Source: Trichopria drosophilae
Lineage: Eukaryota; Arthropoda; Insecta; Hymenoptera; Diapriidae
Length of the DNA: 64,000 nt
Direction: 5' to 3'
NCBI GenBank assembly: GCA_030407085.1
Contig: CM059582.1
Coordinates: 208,846,001-208,910,000, forward strand
Shown here: one piece after another, positions 62,828 to 64,000 of the stretch
Layout of the letters: each line of letters begins with the position of its first letter
How positions within the stretch are numbered: position 1 is the stretch's first letter
Position numbers and translations under genes: made by a program
The notes under the pieces: model-generated
Seen by the model: the letters and a program-made list of their open reading frames with translations, nothing else
Told to the model about the DNA's origin: nothing
Database searches by the model: none

Positions 62828-63370
62828 GCGCTAGGTGGCGCACAAATCCAAAAGTGATGTTGCAGATAGTTTCATTGAAGCAGCAATCTGAAATCCAGAC
62901 ATTCGTTACATGGAGACCAATCAGGCAATAAAAATTACTCTATCTAACACTTTTTCTCAATCTTTTTTAAAATTCAGAGAAACTGAACTTTATTACTTCT
63001 TCGATCGCTAGGTGGCGCACAGATCCAAAAGTGATGTTGCTCACAGTTTCACTGAAGCGACAATCTGAAATCTAGACATTCGTTACATGGAGAAGGGATA
63101 TTAGGCAATAAAAAGGTATTTGAACTAAATGACGATCGAATTTATTTTCGGATTTTTGCGCCACCTAGATTACCTTGAGGACATCTCAAATTGACGTTTT
63201 CCATTAATTATAGACTTACCATACTAAATTGGGGTTTTCTATTCTTATGTATACTGGTATGGAAAAAGTCTATACCCGCTAGATGGCGCACAAATCCAAA
63301 AGTAATGTTGCATAAGGTTTCATTGAATCGGCATGCAATCCAGACATTCCTTACAAAGAGAAGTGATAAT
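62828..63370. repeat. Four-copy repeat with CTCF-like TAGRTGGCGC core
   Basis: Units start with CGCTAGGTGGCGCACA at 62828-62844 and 63005-63021, and CGCTAGATGGCGCACA at 63275-63292. An inverted copy TGCGCCACCTAGATTA lies at 63157-63172. The direct units continue with AATCCAAAAGTGATGTTGC, a GTTTCATTGAA box and CCAGACATTCGTTACA. Spacing is 177-270 bp. The core matches the known insect CTCF motif style (AGGTGGCGC / TAGATGGCGC). Binding is not shown. Confidence 0.75.
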
Positions 63371-63516
63371 TCAATTACAATCGTAATATTCATCTCTCTT
63401 GCTCTTTCCTTTACAAATTCCAAACTTTGAATATGGCGGCAATAAGCCTAAATTTTGTATATAGTGATTTGGAAAATAGATAAATTTAATGAATTATGAT
63501 AATTACGTTACAAATT

Positions 63517-63960
63517 ACACAGGTTTGCATGTTTTTTTATCGGAGTGGTTTCTGATGTAATTTTGTGCGCTACTGGTTCCCAGGTTTCAAAACTGCGAAT
63601 CACGTCAGACTTTTGAGAAAAGTGGGGGTAAAAGACCCAAACATGTGTTTTTGGGTGTTTCTATCCCTACTTTTCTTAGACGTGCTTGAGATTTCAGTTT
63701 ACTTAAATAAAAGCTTGAATTTTACCCTACAATAACCATGTATTCAATTTACAATGAAAAAACAGAATTGTACAGAATAGCGCAGCTGGTTGGTCATGAC
63801 CTAGTTACATTCGCTATATCACATTAAGAACTAATGGATCCGCAATTTGGAATTTTTAAAAACCGATATCAGATTCGTAATCAGCGACTACGAAAATACC
63901 ACAGAAATTAACGAAGCTGTTTCTATAGAACAAAAATTTTGGAAACGTTAATCGAAAAAA
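63517..63960. mobile_element. Arm of the ACACAGGT fold-back family
   Basis: Starts ACACAGGTTTGCA, then ATCGGAGTGGTTTCTGATGT and GAGAAAAGTGGGGGTAAA, as in the left arm at 31102. It then runs into a TCAGATTCGTAATCAGCGAC box, as in the middle of that element. The right half probably lies beyond the window. Confidence 0.6.
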
Positions 63961-64000
63961 ACGTACACCTGGAGGCGAGGAGCGCAACTATATCGGCGTT

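Noticed and set aside
1..64000. CRISPR array, bacterial operon, viral gene block or rRNA
   Set aside because: Repeats are diverged, dispersed or palindromic rather than regularly spaced with unique spacers, and the genes and introns are eukaryotic. No viral structural or replication gene was recognised.

Overview
The window reads as nuclear DNA of an insect: roughly 70% A+T, long introns with GT-AG borders, two families of non-LTR retrotransposon, and many fold-back or MITE-like elements. Hymenoptera is my best guess, from the style of the protein gene and of the R1-like LINE. That placement is inference.

One protein gene can be assembled with confidence. It lies on the + strand in eight coding exons: 18644-18751, 43301-43504, 45313-45609, 50624-50925, 51534-53295, 56343-56554, 56734-56914 and 62264-62548. 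All seven introns are GT-AG and all phases agree (0,0,0,2,0,2,0). The spliced CDS is 3351 nt, giving 1116 residues plus a stop. The product has two C2HC zinc fingers of identical spacing, flanking an SNWRRKHE segment and a proline run. This is the layout of the ZC2HC1 (FAM164) family. Its middle is a long Ser/Lys/Arg-rich, probably disordered region. Intron 1 is 24.5 kb and holds most of the repeats in the window.

Layout: 1-17200 is non-coding and repeat-dominated. It holds a 1.46 kb fold-back element with CCCTG ends, a tRNA-like sequence between two 100-bp direct repeats, a hAT-like MITE with an 8-bp target duplication, AT-rich TTACTAATT-type repeats, short GGGCGTAAAA hairpins and a 1.15 kb near-complete palindrome. 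17200-18643 is a GC-richer upstream/5' UTR block with a TATA-like box. 18752-43300 is intron 1, with a decayed full-length LINE on the minus strand (about 23207-27060), a second hAT-like MITE, several long inverted repeats, a 203-bp palindromic MITE and a ~120-bp-period TCGGTC-rich tandem array. 43301-62548 carries exons 2-8; its introns hold a TA-flanked pogo-like MITE, a degenerate tandem array, a 5'-truncated R1-like LINE with a nested MITE, and a candidate minus-strand first exon (61902-62049). Beyond the poly(A) signal, 62828-63292 has four copies of a repeat containing a CTCF-like TAGRTGGCGC core. Another copy of the ACACAGGT fold-back family starts at 63517.

I see no CRISPR array, no bacterial operon and no rRNA gene. 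Nothing in the window amounts to a new multi-gene system. The most interesting signals are the load of long hairpins inside a transcribed intron, the repeat-borne CTCF-like cluster at the gene's 3' end, and the possible antisense exon.
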